NCBI RefSeq assembly: GCF_035634895.1
Contig: NZ_DASQCC010000230.1
Location: 1 to 64,000, forward strand
Source: Actinophytocola sp035634895
GTDB lineage: Bacteria > Actinomycetota > Actinomycetes > Mycobacteriales > Pseudonocardiaceae
Length of the DNA stretch: 64,000 bases
Direction: 5' to 3'
This document shows positions 53,118 to 62,538 of this stretch, in pieces. A program made the position numbers and the translations under genes. Every line of letters starts with the position of its first letter. Position 1 is the first letter of the stretch. Below the pieces are notes generated by a model that saw only the letters and a program-made list of their open reading frames with translations, was not told the DNA's origin and did not search any database.

Positions 53118-55456
53118 CGGCGTGTCCTCGGGAGCTCCAGCAGCCACTTGTGGAACCGCTCCTCGAGCCGCCACAGCTCGTAACGCCGGGCCGTCTCCAG
53201 GTTCCGCGCGGACTGCTCGGCCCACGCCGCGTTGTCGAGCAGCAGGCCGGACAGCGCGGCGGCCAGTGCCCGGTGGTCGTCGACGGGCACCAGGCACCGG
53301 GGGTCCAGCAGCTCCGGGATCCCGCCCACGGCGGAGCCGACGGCCGGCAGCGCGCGGGCCATCGCCTCCAGCAGGGCACGGGGCAGGCCCTCGGTCCTGG
53401 ACGGCATCGCGAACACCGACGCCGAGTCGAACAGCGCGGTGAGCCGGTCCCGGTCGTGGACGGCTCCGGTCAGCACGACCCGGTCGGCAAGGCCCAGCGA
53501 GTCGACCAGCGCCGCCAGCTCGCCGTGCCACCTGCCGCCACCGACGATCACCGCGCACACCGGCAGCCCGTCGTCGGCAAGCACGCGCAGTGCCCGCAAC
53601 AGCACGTCGTGGCCCTTGTACCGCTGCGCCTGGCTGCCGACGGTCAGCACCCGCGGCGAGACGGGCTGGCTCGTCCGCGGGCTCGCCACGATCGCCGACG
53701 CCGGGAGCCGGACGTTGGACACGGCCACCACCGGCACGCCTGCGGCGGGCGGGTACACCTCCTGCAGGACCCGCTCGGTGACGTACTGCACCGCCGCGGC
53801 GCCCCGCACGACCCGGCGCATCACCGTCCGGGCCGTGCCCGCGCCCGACCGTCCGGCAGCGCCGAGCACATCGGCGGCGAGCACGTCGTACGGGTCGCCG
53901 ACGACCTCGGCCGCGTACCGGCGCCGCAGCACGGCCGCGGCCAGCGCGGCGAGGGTCCCCACCGCGCCGGGCACGCGCACGACCAGTACGTCGGCCCGTG
54001 CCACGGCCCGGCCCACCGCCACGACCAGCCTGGGCAGCGCCCGCACCAGACCCGCGAGGCCGGCGTAGGACGGCAGGGCCACGACCTCGACCCCGTCGGG
54101 CAGTGGGTGGGTCCCGGCGCCCAGCCGGGTGTCGGCGCGCGCGACGATCCGCAACCGGGCCCCGTCGGCGAGGTAACGCGACCAGGCGGCCGCGCCGAGC
54201 ACGGCGTCGGCGGCCGCCCAGCGGCCGGTGCCGTCGCGGCCGAACCGGGCCTCGGTGCACAGCGTGATGACCGGCGTCGCCGTCGCGGACCGGGTGGGCA
54301 GGGTCGACTCCACGACGTCGGCGACCGCCCCGGCGGCCCGGTCCGCGTCGAACCGGTCGGCCACCCACTCCCTGGCCCGTGCGCCGCGGGCGGCCAGCCC
54401 GCCCGCCGGGTGCGCGGCATGCGCCTGGGCCAGCGCCGCCGCCAGCGCGTCGTGGTCGCCCGCCGGGAAGACCCAGCCGCAGCCGGGACCGACGGTCTCG
54501 GGCAGCGCGCCGGCGTCGCTGACGATGCTCGGCACACCCATCGCGCCCGCCTCTAGCGCGGCCCCGTGGTTGTCCGAGAGGGACGGTGAGACGCTCACGT
54601 CGGCGGCGGCGTAGTACGGCCGCACGTCCGAGACGGTGTCCAGCCAGATCACCCCGTGCCGCTCGGCCTCGTACAGCTCGGCGAGGTCGCGGCGGTGCCG
54701 CTCCCCCGCCTCGTCGAAACCGCCGCCGACGATCAGGAGCCTGCCGGCGGGGTGCTCGGCGGCGAACCGGCGCCACGCGGACAGCAGGTCGGCGTGGCCC
54801 TTGATGCCGCGCCCGCGGTGGACGAGGCGCTTGGGCGCGTAGACGTACGCGACCATGATCGCGAGGAAGGCGTCATGCTCGACGCCGAGCGCGGCGCGGA
54901 CCTCCTGCCGGCCCAGGTCGGTGGCCGGGTGGAACCGGCCGGTGTCCACCCCGTACGGGATCGCCGGGGTACGCGCGACGGGCCGGCCGAGCGCCCGGTA
55001 CCGGGCCGCGGTGTACTCGCTGCCGCCGATCGTGACCGTGTCGAGCCGCGCCAGGGCCCGCTCCGCGGCGCGGATCAGCGGCGAGTCCAGGTACAGCGGA
55101 CCGGGGACCATGTGCACCCGCGGCACCCGCAGCCCCAGCGTGGCGAGCCGCGTCGCCAGCGCGGCGGCGTAGAGGTGGTAGACCAGCACGTCCGGGGCCA
55201 GTGCCCGCAACTGGCCGCGCATCCGCACGAGACCGGCCACAGTGGACGGACCGGGGCGCAGCGCGAAGTCCGTCGCACTGTCCACGACCGCCACGCCGCG
55301 CTGGCGCAGTGCCGCGCGGACCGGTCCGTCGCCGGGTGGAAGCAGGGCGACGATCTCGTGCCCACGCGCGCGAAGCGCGTCGACCTGCGGCACGACCCAC
55401 GGCGCGCAGCGACTCGACTTCAGCACGAGCACCACCCGTGCCCGGCGGACGCTCAC
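53114..55456 (-). CDS. two-domain glycosyltransferase (tandem GT4 modules)
   Basis: A 780-residue protein containing two complete GT-B units. Module 1 (about 1-395) has HMVPGPLYLD, IPYGVDTGRFHPATD, GRLLIVGGGFDEAG, SLSDNHGAALEAGAMGVPSI. Module 2 (about 400-780) has VGSQAQRYKGHDVLLRALRVL, VIVGGGRWHGELA, and the classical E-x7-E in PSRTEGLPRALLEAM. In module 1 the first Glu of E-x7-E is Asp. The frame is continuous and no internal start is evident. It could add two successive sugars. GTG 55456 overlaps the UDP-sugar dehydrogenase stop. Confidence 0.87.
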   Translation of the reverse strand: MSVRRARVVLVLKSSRCAPWVVPQVDALRARGHEIVALLPPGDGPVRAALRQRGVAVVDSATDFALRPGPSTVAGLVRMRGQLRALAPDVLVYHLYAAALATRLATLGLRVPRVHMVPGPLYLDSPLIRAAERALARLDTVTIGGSEYTAARYRALGRPVARTPAIPYGVDTGRFHPATDLGRQEVRAALGVEHDAFLAIMVAYVYAPKRLVHRGRGIKGHADLLSAWRRFAAEHPAGRLLIVGGGFDEAGERHRRDLAELYEAERHGVIWLDTVSDVRPYYAAADVSVSPSLSDNHGAALEAGAMGVPSIVSDAGALPETVGPGCGWVFPAGDHDALAAALAQAHAAHPAGGLAARGARAREWVADRFDADRAAGAVADVVESTLPTRSATATPVITLCTEARFGRDGTGRWAAADAVLGAAAWSRYLADGARLRIVARADTRLGAGTHPLPDGVEVVALPSYAGLAGLVRALPRLVVAVGRAVARADVLVVRVPGAVGTLAALAAAVLRRRYAAEVVGDPYDVLAADVLGAAGRSGAGTARTVMRRVVRGAAAVQYVTERVLQEVYPPAAGVPVVAVSNVRLPASAIVASPRTSQPVSPRVLTVGSQAQRYKGHDVLLRALRVLADDGLPVCAVIVGGGRWHGELAALVDSLGLADRVVLTGAVHDRDRLTALFDSASVFAMPSRTEGLPRALLEAMARALPAVGSAVGGIPELLDPRCLVPVDDHRALAAALSGLLLDNAAWAEQSARNLETARRYELWRLEERFHKWLLELPRTRR

Positions 55457-56721
55457 AGGTACTCCACGTGCCCGGCCACCAGCCGGTGCCGCGTGTCGAG
55501 TACCAGGTCCGCGGTCCGCTCGACCAGACCGTAGTCGAGGGCGGCGTGGTCGGTGAGCAGCACCACCGCGTCCGCCAGCCGCACCCCGTCCTCGGTGAGC
55601 TCGACGATCTTCACCCCCGGCGGGCACTGGTGCGGTTGGACATGTGGGTCGACGACGTCGACGACCGCGCCCAGCTCGAGCAGCAGCTCGACGACCCGGC
55701 GCGCCGGCGACTCGCGGACGTCGCCCGTGTTGGGCTTGTAGGCCAGGCCCAGCACGAGGACGCGGCTGCCCGCGACGCACTTCCGCCGCCGGTTGAGCAG
55801 CGCGGCGAGCCGGTGCACGACGTACTCCGGCATGTGGTCGTTGACGTCGTTGGCCAGCTCGACGAACCGGAAGCTGCGGTGCAGCTGGCGGCGGACCTGC
55901 CAGGAGAGGTAGGTCGGGTCGATCGGCAGGCAGTGCCCGCCCACTCCCGGCCCCGGCGTGAACCGCTGGTAGCCGAACGGTTTCGTGGACGCGGCGTCGA
56001 TGGCGGCCCACACGTCCACGCCGAGGTCCTTCGCGAACATGGCGATCTCGTTGACCAGTGCGATGTTCACGTGCCGGTAGGTGTTCTCCAGCAGCTTGGC
56101 GAGCTCGGCCTCCTTGGGGCTCGCCACCACGACGGTGGTCTCCACCAGCCGGTCGTAGAGCGCCCGCACGGCCGACAGCGACGGCTCGTCGATGGCCGAG
56201 ACGAGCTTGGGCGTGTTCGCGAAGCTCCACTCCGGGTTGCCGGGGTCGATCCGCTCCGGGCTGTACCCGACGGCGAAGTCGGGACCGGCCCGCAGGCCGC
56301 TGCCCTCCTCCAGCAACGGGACGAGCAGCTCCTCGGTCGTGCCGGGGTAGGTCGTCGACTCCAGCACGACTGTCGTGCCGGGCCGGATGTGGCACGCGAG
56401 CGCCCGACCCGCGGCCTCGATGTGGGACAGGTCCGGGCGGCATTCGGCCAGCGGGGTCGGCACGGTGATGATCGCCGCGTCGAACCCGGCCACGTCCGCG
56501 TAGCTCGCCGTCGGCCGGTAACGACCGGTCGCGAGCGCGGCGGCCAGCTCCGCGTCGGCCACGTCCGCCACATAGGACTCGCCGGCCGCGAGCGCGTCCG
56601 CCCGGCACTCGTCGAGGTCGACACCGACCACCGAGAAGCCGTTGCGCACGGCACGCATGGCGATGGGCAGCCCGACGAAACCCTGTCCGATGACCGCGAT
56701 CCGCTCCGCCGACGCGCTCAT
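55453..56721 (-). CDS. UDP-N-acetylhexosamine / UDP-glucose 6-dehydrogenase (WecC/WbpA-like), copy 2
   Basis: A 422-residue NAD-dependent dehydrogenase with AVIGQGFVGLPIAM, VVLESTTYPGTTEELLVPLL, Lys209, Asn213, and FTPGPGVGGHCLPID with His263, Cys264 and Asp268. The C-terminal NAD motif is LGLAYKPNTGDVRESPA. GPGVGGHCLP is typical of the UDP-GlcNAc/UDP-ManNAc branch. All expected catalytic residues are present, unlike copy 1. It supplies a uronic acid donor. Confidence 0.9.
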   Translation of the reverse strand: MSASAERIAVIGQGFVGLPIAMRAVRNGFSVVGVDLDECRADALAAGESYVADVADAELAAALATGRYRPTASYADVAGFDAAIITVPTPLAECRPDLSHIEAAGRALACHIRPGTTVVLESTTYPGTTEELLVPLLEEGSGLRAGPDFAVGYSPERIDPGNPEWSFANTPKLVSAIDEPSLSAVRALYDRLVETTVVVASPKEAELAKLLENTYRHVNIALVNEIAMFAKDLGVDVWAAIDAASTKPFGYQRFTPGPGVGGHCLPIDPTYLSWQVRRQLHRSFRFVELANDVNDHMPEYVVHRLAALLNRRRKCVAGSRVLVLGLAYKPNTGDVRESPARRVVELLLELGAVVDVVDPHVQPHQCPPGVKIVELTEDGVRLADAVVLLTDHAALDYGLVERTADLVLDTRHRLVAGHVEYL

Positions 56722-57674
56722 GCCGGTCGTCCGGTGCCGGTGAACGCGGGTTCGCCGAGCGCGGACATCCAGTCGATCGTGCGCCGCAGCCCGACCTCCA
56801 GCGGCACCGGTTCGATCGCGGGAAACAGCGCGCGCAGCGAGTCACACCGCGCGCGTGAGTGGCGCACGTCCCCCGGTCGCGGCGGGTCGGTGACGACGGG
56901 CAGCGTCCGGCCGAGCAGCTCACCCAGCAGCGCCACGAGCTCGTTGACGGAGGTGGCGGTGCCGAACGCGAGGTTCACCGGACGCTCGCTCGTGATCCGC
57001 CGTTCCACGCTGTCGGCCAGGATCTCCACCGCGGTGTCGACGTAGGTGAAGTCCCGGCTCTGCTCGCCGTCGCCCTGCACCCGCAGCGGCTCGCCGAACA
57101 GCGCGGCGCGGATGAACTTGGGAACCACGGCCGCGTAGGCGTGGTCGGAGCGCTGCAACGGGCCGAACACGTTGAACAACCGCAGCGCGAGGCACCCCAG
57201 CCCGAAGGAGGTGCCGTACGCGAGCGCGTAGGACTCGGCGGCGAGCTTGCCGGCCGCGTACGGGCTCCCCGGCATGCAGACGAGGTCCTCCGCGCGGGGC
57301 AGGACCGGGTTGGCGCCGTAGACCGAGCTCGAGGACGCGACGACGAGATGGGCGCCGGTACGCCGGGCCGCCTCGAGCACGCACAGCGTGCCGGTGACGT
57401 TCGTGTCGTGGCTGCGGCGGGGGTTCTCCAGCGAACGGGTCACCGAGGGCACGGCGGCGAGGTGCACGATCGAGTCCGCGTCCCGGCAGGCGGCGCCGAG
57501 CGCGGCGGGGTCGAGCACCGAGCCCACCCGCAGCTCCACCTCCAGATCGTCCATGTTGGACAGCAGACTCGTGCTGAGGTCGTCGAGCACGACCACGTCG
57601 TGGCCGCGGCCGGTCAGCAACCGGCACAGGTTCGCGCCGACGAAACCAGCCCCACCCGTCACGGTGATCCTCAT
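56718..57674 (-). CDS. NAD-dependent UDP-sugar 4-epimerase, copy 2
   Basis: A 318-residue extended SDR with TVTGGAGFVGANLCRLL, VVASSSSVYGAN, and catalytic Y139-x-x-x-K143 in SPYAAGKLAAESY; NVFGPLQRSDHAYAAVVP is the substrate loop. Resembles WbpP-type UDP-GlcNAc/GlcNAcA 4-epimerases. ATG 57674 overlaps the dehydratase stop. Confidence 0.88.
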   Translation of the reverse strand: MRITVTGGAGFVGANLCRLLTGRGHDVVVLDDLSTSLLSNMDDLEVELRVGSVLDPAALGAACRDADSIVHLAAVPSVTRSLENPRRSHDTNVTGTLCVLEAARRTGAHLVVASSSSVYGANPVLPRAEDLVCMPGSPYAAGKLAAESYALAYGTSFGLGCLALRLFNVFGPLQRSDHAYAAVVPKFIRAALFGEPLRVQGDGEQSRDFTYVDTAVEILADSVERRITSERPVNLAFGTATSVNELVALLGELLGRTLPVVTDPPRPGDVRHSRARCDSLRALFPAIEPVPLEVGLRRTIDWMSALGEPAFTGTGRPA

Positions 57675-59500
57675 GTGGTCTTCCCCAGTTCCGGGGCCGG
57701 CGCCAGCCCCTGCTCGCGGGTGGCCGCCACCATGGCCGCCACCTCTCCTTCCCGCATGGCGAGCTCGGCGAGCCACGCGGGATCCATCGGTGGCACGGCG
57801 ACGTGGGAGATGTCCGGGTGCAGCGGGCGGTCGCCCCACTCGCCCTCGCCGAACAGCTCCTCGTGGAGCTTCTCCCCCGGCCGCAGTCCGGTGTAGACGA
57901 CCGGGGCGGTGCGGCCGGCCAGGTGCATGAGCTGGCTCGCGATGTCCGCGACGCACACGGGGGCGCCCATGTCGAGCACGAGCGCCTCGCCCGGCCTGCC
58001 GATCGCCGCGGCGTGCAGCACGAGCCGGGCGGCCTCCGGGATGGTCATGAAGTACCGCGTCGCCTCGGGATCGGTGAGGGTGAGTGGACCGCCGCGGGCG
58101 AGTTGCTCGGCGAAGGTGACCAACATCGAACCGCGGCTGCCGAGGACGTTGCCGAACCGCACCGACAGGTACCGGCCACCCGCCTGGCCGCCGGCGTGCG
58201 CGACGAGCCGCTCGCCGATGCGCTTGGACCGGCCGAGCACGCTGAGGGGGTTGGCGGCCTTGTCGGTGGAGATGTTGACGAACGTCTCGACACCGGCGGC
58301 CGTCGCGGCGTCGAGCACGTTGAGCGTGCCGAGCACGTTGGTCTGCCACGCCTCGAGGGGGAACCGCTCGAGCATCGGCACGTGCTTGAGGGCGGCGGCG
58401 TGGAACACCACGTCGGGGCGGCAGCCGGCCACCGCGGCACGCACCGCCTCGGGGTCGCGGATGTCGGCGAGTATCAGGTCCGGGGAGTCGAGCAGCGCGC
58501 TGCCGTGGGTGGACAGTCGCACCGCGTGCAGTGCGGACTCGTCGCGGTCGAGCATGAACAGCGCGGCGGTGCCGAGGCGCAGCACCTGTCTGCACAGCTC
58601 CGACCCGATCGAACCGCCCGCCCCGGTCACGAGCACCCGTCGGCCGGCCAGTGAGTCGCCGACGAGCGTCAGGTCCATGTCGACCTGACGCCGGCCGAGC
58701 AGGTCCGCCGGATCGAGCAGGGAAACCCGGTCGACCGCCATCCTCGGCTGGAACAGGTCGCTGAGCGGGGGCGCGAGTAAGACGCCGACGCCCTGCGCGA
58801 CGGCCACCCGGGAGACGTCCCGGAGCAGGCCGTCGCCGGCGTCGTGCACCGCGATCATCACGGCGTCCGCGCGGGTGCCGGCGATCAGCGTGGCCAGCTC
58901 GCGACGCGTGCCGCGGACGGGGATCCCGCAGAGCCGCGTCCCGCGTTTGTCCGGGTTGTCGTCGACCATGGCGACGGGGAGGTAGCCGCTGGCGGGGTCG
59001 CTCAGCATCCCCCGCACGAGCCGTTCGCCTCTGACGCCCGCGCCGACGACCACGACCCGCCGGGCGTCGGAGTCCGGTCTACTGCGCCGCTGCCGCCGCC
59101 GGCACAGTTCCGCGCGCACCACCAGGCACAGCACCAGGGTGCTCAGCGCCGCGGTGACCGGCACCGAACGCGGCAGGAACGGGCTCACGAAGTCGACGAC
59201 CAGGAACATCCCGCCGGTGGCCAGCACCACCGCGGCCAGCCGCACCGACTCCTCGATGCTGCCGACCGCGTACCGGCCCTGGTAGAGCCGGCATGCCGTG
59301 CCGAGAGTCAACTGTCCCAGCAGGACGATCGCCAGACTCTTCGCGAGCCCCGCCGCGAACAGCTGTGTGACGTCCATGTCGAACCTCAGCCACGCGGCCA
59401 CCGGGACCATCGCCAGCCAGGCGGCGCTGTCGAGAGCGGCCAGGACCAGTGCTCGCCGGCGCCGGCCTCTGGCAGGAGTCGAAACGTCCTTTCGCGACAC
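57671..59500 (-). CDS. membrane-bound UDP-sugar 4,6-dehydratase (PglF/WbpM/CapD type)
   Basis: A 609-residue protein. Four N-terminal TM helices (about 20-140) are followed by a degenerate CoA-binding-like domain (140-270) and a catalytic SDR domain (about 280-580). The SDR domain has VLVTGAGGSIGSELCRQ, FHAAALKHVPMLERFP and NISTDKAANPLSVLGRSKR. The usual Met/Tyr of the x-x-x-x-K motif is Leu, as is frequently seen in actinobacterial homologues. GTG 59500 has GGAGGT nine nt upstream. It is the first gene of the eight-gene operon. Confidence 0.92.
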   Translation of the reverse strand: MSRKDVSTPARGRRRRALVLAALDSAAWLAMVPVAAWLRFDMDVTQLFAAGLAKSLAIVLLGQLTLGTACRLYQGRYAVGSIEESVRLAAVVLATGGMFLVVDFVSPFLPRSVPVTAALSTLVLCLVVRAELCRRRQRRSRPDSDARRVVVVGAGVRGERLVRGMLSDPASGYLPVAMVDDNPDKRGTRLCGIPVRGTRRELATLIAGTRADAVMIAVHDAGDGLLRDVSRVAVAQGVGVLLAPPLSDLFQPRMAVDRVSLLDPADLLGRRQVDMDLTLVGDSLAGRRVLVTGAGGSIGSELCRQVLRLGTAALFMLDRDESALHAVRLSTHGSALLDSPDLILADIRDPEAVRAAVAGCRPDVVFHAAALKHVPMLERFPLEAWQTNVLGTLNVLDAATAAGVETFVNISTDKAANPLSVLGRSKRIGERLVAHAGGQAGGRYLSVRFGNVLGSRGSMLVTFAEQLARGGPLTLTDPEATRYFMTIPEAARLVLHAAAIGRPGEALVLDMGAPVCVADIASQLMHLAGRTAPVVYTGLRPGEKLHEELFGEGEWGDRPLHPDISHVAVPPMDPAWLAELAMREGEVAAMVAATREQGLAPAPELGKTT

Positions 59501-59947
59501 TTCGTAAGCACCTCCGTGCGAATCAAATGGCGGACAGACACATCTTGACGGGGATGGCGAACGACGCAAGCCGGTTTGCTGAACGCAATGGGATGACACC
59601 CGTCAGAGCGACACGACGTCAAGATCAACACATTCAGCCATATCGACACGACAGCAATATAAGCGGACCGGTATTCGTCCACATGCGACTCGCCGAACCG
59701 AGCCGCGCATCTGGACAGGCGTTCACCCATCGGTGCACGGCGACCCGCCGACGAGCTCGCGACTCGTTCGGGTGACATGTCGTCGCGCCGACTACGCCGC
59801 CCGCGACGCCGTTTCCTGCGGAATCCGAGCGGGCAGAACGTTTCTCCCCCTGGACATAGCTTGTTCCGGTGTATTTTCCCAGCGGTGCCGATGTTGCGGC
59901 CGTCCGCCCCGATCCGAATCATGGCAACGTCGAAACAGGAGGACCAG
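59501..59947. other. 447-nt divergent control region of the glycan locus
   Basis: It lies between the dehydratase (minus) and Wzz/BY-kinase (plus) genes. The first 180 nt are clearly less GC-rich than average. TTGCGT-17-AAGATG-like elements exist on the minus strand, but no convincing pair was found on the plus strand. No RNA gene or repeat recognised. Confidence 0.4.
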
Positions 59948-61435
59948 GTGTCGCTGTCAGAATTTCTTCGGGTGCTGCGGGAACGCTGGCGGGTGGTATG
60001 CGTCGGGATGCTGCTCGGGGTCTGGGTCGCCGCGGTGATCACGTGGAGCACGACGCCCAGCTACGCCTCGACCGTGGTGATGTTCGTGTCGGCCCAGGAG
60101 CAGCAGGGCGACGCGAGTGGGGCGTACCAGGGCAGCCTCATGTCGCAGCAGAAGGTGAAGTCCTATGTGGAGCTGCTGATGAGCGGCCGGTTGCGGGAGG
60201 AGGTGGCCGGCCGCACCGGCATGACCGTGGCGCCCGACGCGATCACCGCCTCCACCAAGCCGGACACGGTTCTGCTGACCGCGACCGCCACCGACCCGTC
60301 GCCGGCCAGGGCACGCAGGCTGGCCGACGCGGTGGGGAAGGTCTTCCCGGCGCTGGTCGCCGAGCTCGAACAACCGGCCGACGGCACCCCGCCGAACGTC
60401 GTGGTCCGGATCGTCGAACCCGCCGGCCTGCCGGACTCCCCGGTGGCGCCCCGGCCGGTCGTCAACCTGGTCCTCGGCGCGTTGCTCGGCGTCGTCGCCG
60501 GCCTGCTCGGCGCCATCGCCCGCAACGCGACGGACAACACCGTGAAGTCGGCCCGGGCCATGGAGGACCTCATCGGCGCACCGTCACTCGGCACGGTCGC
60601 CTACTCGCCGGACGTGGCGACCCGCCCGCTGATCGTGCACGAACCGGCCGGCACCCCACGTGCGGAGTCCTACCGGCACATCCGGACCAACCTCCAGTTC
60701 GTCGACGTCGATCACCCGCCGCGGGTGGTGGTGGTCTCGAGCCCACTGCCGTCGGAGGGCAAGACGACCACGACGTGCAACCTGGCCATCGCGCTCGCGC
60801 AGTCGGGCAACCGGGTGGCCGTCGTGGACGCGGACCTGCGCAGGCCGCAGATCGCGGAGCTGCTGGGGCTGGAGGGCGCGGCAGGCCTCACCAGCGTGCT
60901 GATCGGCGAGGCCCGGCTCGACGACGTGCTGCAGTCGTGGGGCAGGGAGGGCGTCGCCGTACTGACGAGCGGACCCGTGCCGCCCAACCCCAGCGAGCTG
61001 CTGACCACCCAGCACATGGCGAAGGTGCTCGACGAGCTCTCGCAGTCGTTCGACTTCGTCCTGATCGACACGCCGCCGCTGCTGCCGGTCACCGACGCGG
61101 CGCTGCTCGCCGGTCGCTACGACGGAGCACTGGTGGTCGTCCGGCACGGCAGGACCACCAGGTCGCAGGTGAAGGCCGCGATGGCGGCGCTCTCGGCGGT
61201 GTCCGCGAACGTGCTCGGCGCGGTGCTCACGATGACGCCGAAGTCCACCGGCAAGCGCGACACCGACTACTACCACTACTCCTACGTGTCGACCCCGCCC
61301 CGGCCACGCGACTCCCTGCCCTGGTGGCGGTTGCCGCTGCGCCGGTACTCCGACGGCGGTGTGGCGCGGACCGAGCGACCGCATGTCGGCGTGGCCGCGG
61401 GAGCCACGCCCGCCAGGAAGAGGAACGAGCGATGA
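59948..61435 (+). CDS. Wzz-domain BY-kinase (polysaccharide co-polymerase / tyrosine autokinase)
   Basis: A 495-residue protein. The Wzz domain starts SLSEFLRVLRERWRVVCVGM. TM1 lies near 15-35 and TM2 near 175-195 (VVNLVLGALLGVVAGLLG). The cytoplasmic BY-kinase has Walker A PLPSEGKTTTTC, Walker A' VAVVDADLRRP and Walker B FVLIDTPPLLPVTD. A C-terminal tyrosine cluster DTDYYHYSYV is present. GTG 59948 has a perfect AGGAGG with a 5-nt spacer; ATG 59921 lacks one. It controls glycan chain length or export. It overlaps the LCP gene by ATGA. Confidence 0.9.
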   Translation: MSLSEFLRVLRERWRVVCVGMLLGVWVAAVITWSTTPSYASTVVMFVSAQEQQGDASGAYQGSLMSQQKVKSYVELLMSGRLREEVAGRTGMTVAPDAITASTKPDTVLLTATATDPSPARARRLADAVGKVFPALVAELEQPADGTPPNVVVRIVEPAGLPDSPVAPRPVVNLVLGALLGVVAGLLGAIARNATDNTVKSARAMEDLIGAPSLGTVAYSPDVATRPLIVHEPAGTPRAESYRHIRTNLQFVDVDHPPRVVVVSSPLPSEGKTTTTCNLAIALAQSGNRVAVVDADLRRPQIAELLGLEGAAGLTSVLIGEARLDDVLQSWGREGVAVLTSGPVPPNPSELLTTQHMAKVLDELSQSFDFVLIDTPPLLPVTDAALLAGRYDGALVVVRHGRTTRSQVKAAMAALSAVSANVLGAVLTMTPKSTGKRDTDYYHYSYVSTPPRPRDSLPWWRLPLRRYSDGGVARTERPHVGVAAGATPARKRNER

Positions 61436-62538
61436 CTCCGCCAGAACAGGAAGAGGGCGCGGCGCCGGACGGCCTGATGGACGAACTGGCCGACGCCGCC
61501 CCCGCCCCGTCACGACGGCGCCTGTGGCGGCGGGCGCTCGCCATCACCGCCGGGATGCTGTGCTCCCTCGTGCTGGTCGCCGTCGGCGGGCTCTACGTGC
61601 TCAGCGACCGGCTCATGGGCAACATCGAGCGCATTCCCTCGGTGTTCGCCTCGCTGGACCCCGACCAGCGGCCGGCCAGGCCGGCGGGGCAGGCCAGTCA
61701 GGGCACCACGTTCCTGCTCGCCGGGAGCGACTCGCTCGCCGGCGAGCCGACCACCGGAACCAGCGGCGAGGACCGGCTGTTCCAGCCGGGAGCACAGCGC
61801 AGCGACGCGATCATGCTCGTGCGGCTCAACACGACCCACCCCGAAGCGACCGTGGTGTCGATCCCCCGGGACAGCTGGGTTCCCGTCCCGGGGCACGGAA
61901 CGACCAAGATCAACGCCGCCTACGCGTACGGCGGCCCGACCCTGCTGGTCCAGACCATCGAGCGACTCACCGGTGTCCGGGTCGACCACTTCGCCACGAT
62001 CGACTTCGCCGGCTTCCGGGCCATTGTGGACGCCGTCGACGGCATCGACGTCACCGTCGCGGCACGCACGACCTTCGGCCCGGTGGTGTTCACCCCCGGG
62101 ATCAACCATCTCGACGGCAGGCGCGCGCTCGCGTACGTCCGCCAGCGCAAGGGACTCCCGCGCGGCGACCTCGACCGGGTGCAGCGCCAGCAGAGTGCGT
62201 TGCGGGCGCTGATGGACAAGACGGTGTCCAGCGGCCTGCTCGGTGACCCGGCCCAGCTGTACCAGCTGCTGAGCGCCGTCACGAGGTTCGTCGGCGTCGA
62301 CGACACGCTCAGCGACGACGACCTCCTGTCGCTCGCGGCCAACATGCGTTCGCTGCGGCCGAGTGACGTCACGTTCATGACCGCGCCGGTGACGGGCACC
62401 GGCTACGAGGGCGACCAGTCGGTCGTCTACCTCGACAAGGTGCGGGCGCCCCTGCTGTGGGACGCGGTCGAACACGACACGGTCCACGGCTATCTGGCAC
62501 TGAACGGGGGCGACACCCTAGGTGGAAGTCCCCGGTGA
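61432..62538 (+). CDS. LytR-CpsA-Psr family glycan ligase
   Basis: A 368-residue protein with a cytoplasmic N-terminus, one TM helix (about 33-55: ALAITAGMLCSLVLVAVGGLYVL), then an extracytoplasmic LCP domain. SDAIMLVRLN, VVSIPRDSWVPVPGHGTTKINAAYAYGG and GDLDRVQRQQSALRAL are the LCP core, with the conserved Arg and Asp. LCP proteins transfer lipid-linked glycans to peptidoglycan. Sits between kinase and phosphatase genes. Confidence 0.92.
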   Translation: MTPPEQEEGAAPDGLMDELADAAPAPSRRRLWRRALAITAGMLCSLVLVAVGGLYVLSDRLMGNIERIPSVFASLDPDQRPARPAGQASQGTTFLLAGSDSLAGEPTTGTSGEDRLFQPGAQRSDAIMLVRLNTTHPEATVVSIPRDSWVPVPGHGTTKINAAYAYGGPTLLVQTIERLTGVRVDHFATIDFAGFRAIVDAVDGIDVTVAARTTFGPVVFTPGINHLDGRRALAYVRQRKGLPRGDLDRVQRQQSALRALMDKTVSSGLLGDPAQLYQLLSAVTRFVGVDDTLSDDDLLSLAANMRSLRPSDVTFMTAPVTGTGYEGDQSVVYLDKVRAPLLWDAVEHDTVHGYLALNGGDTLGGSPR

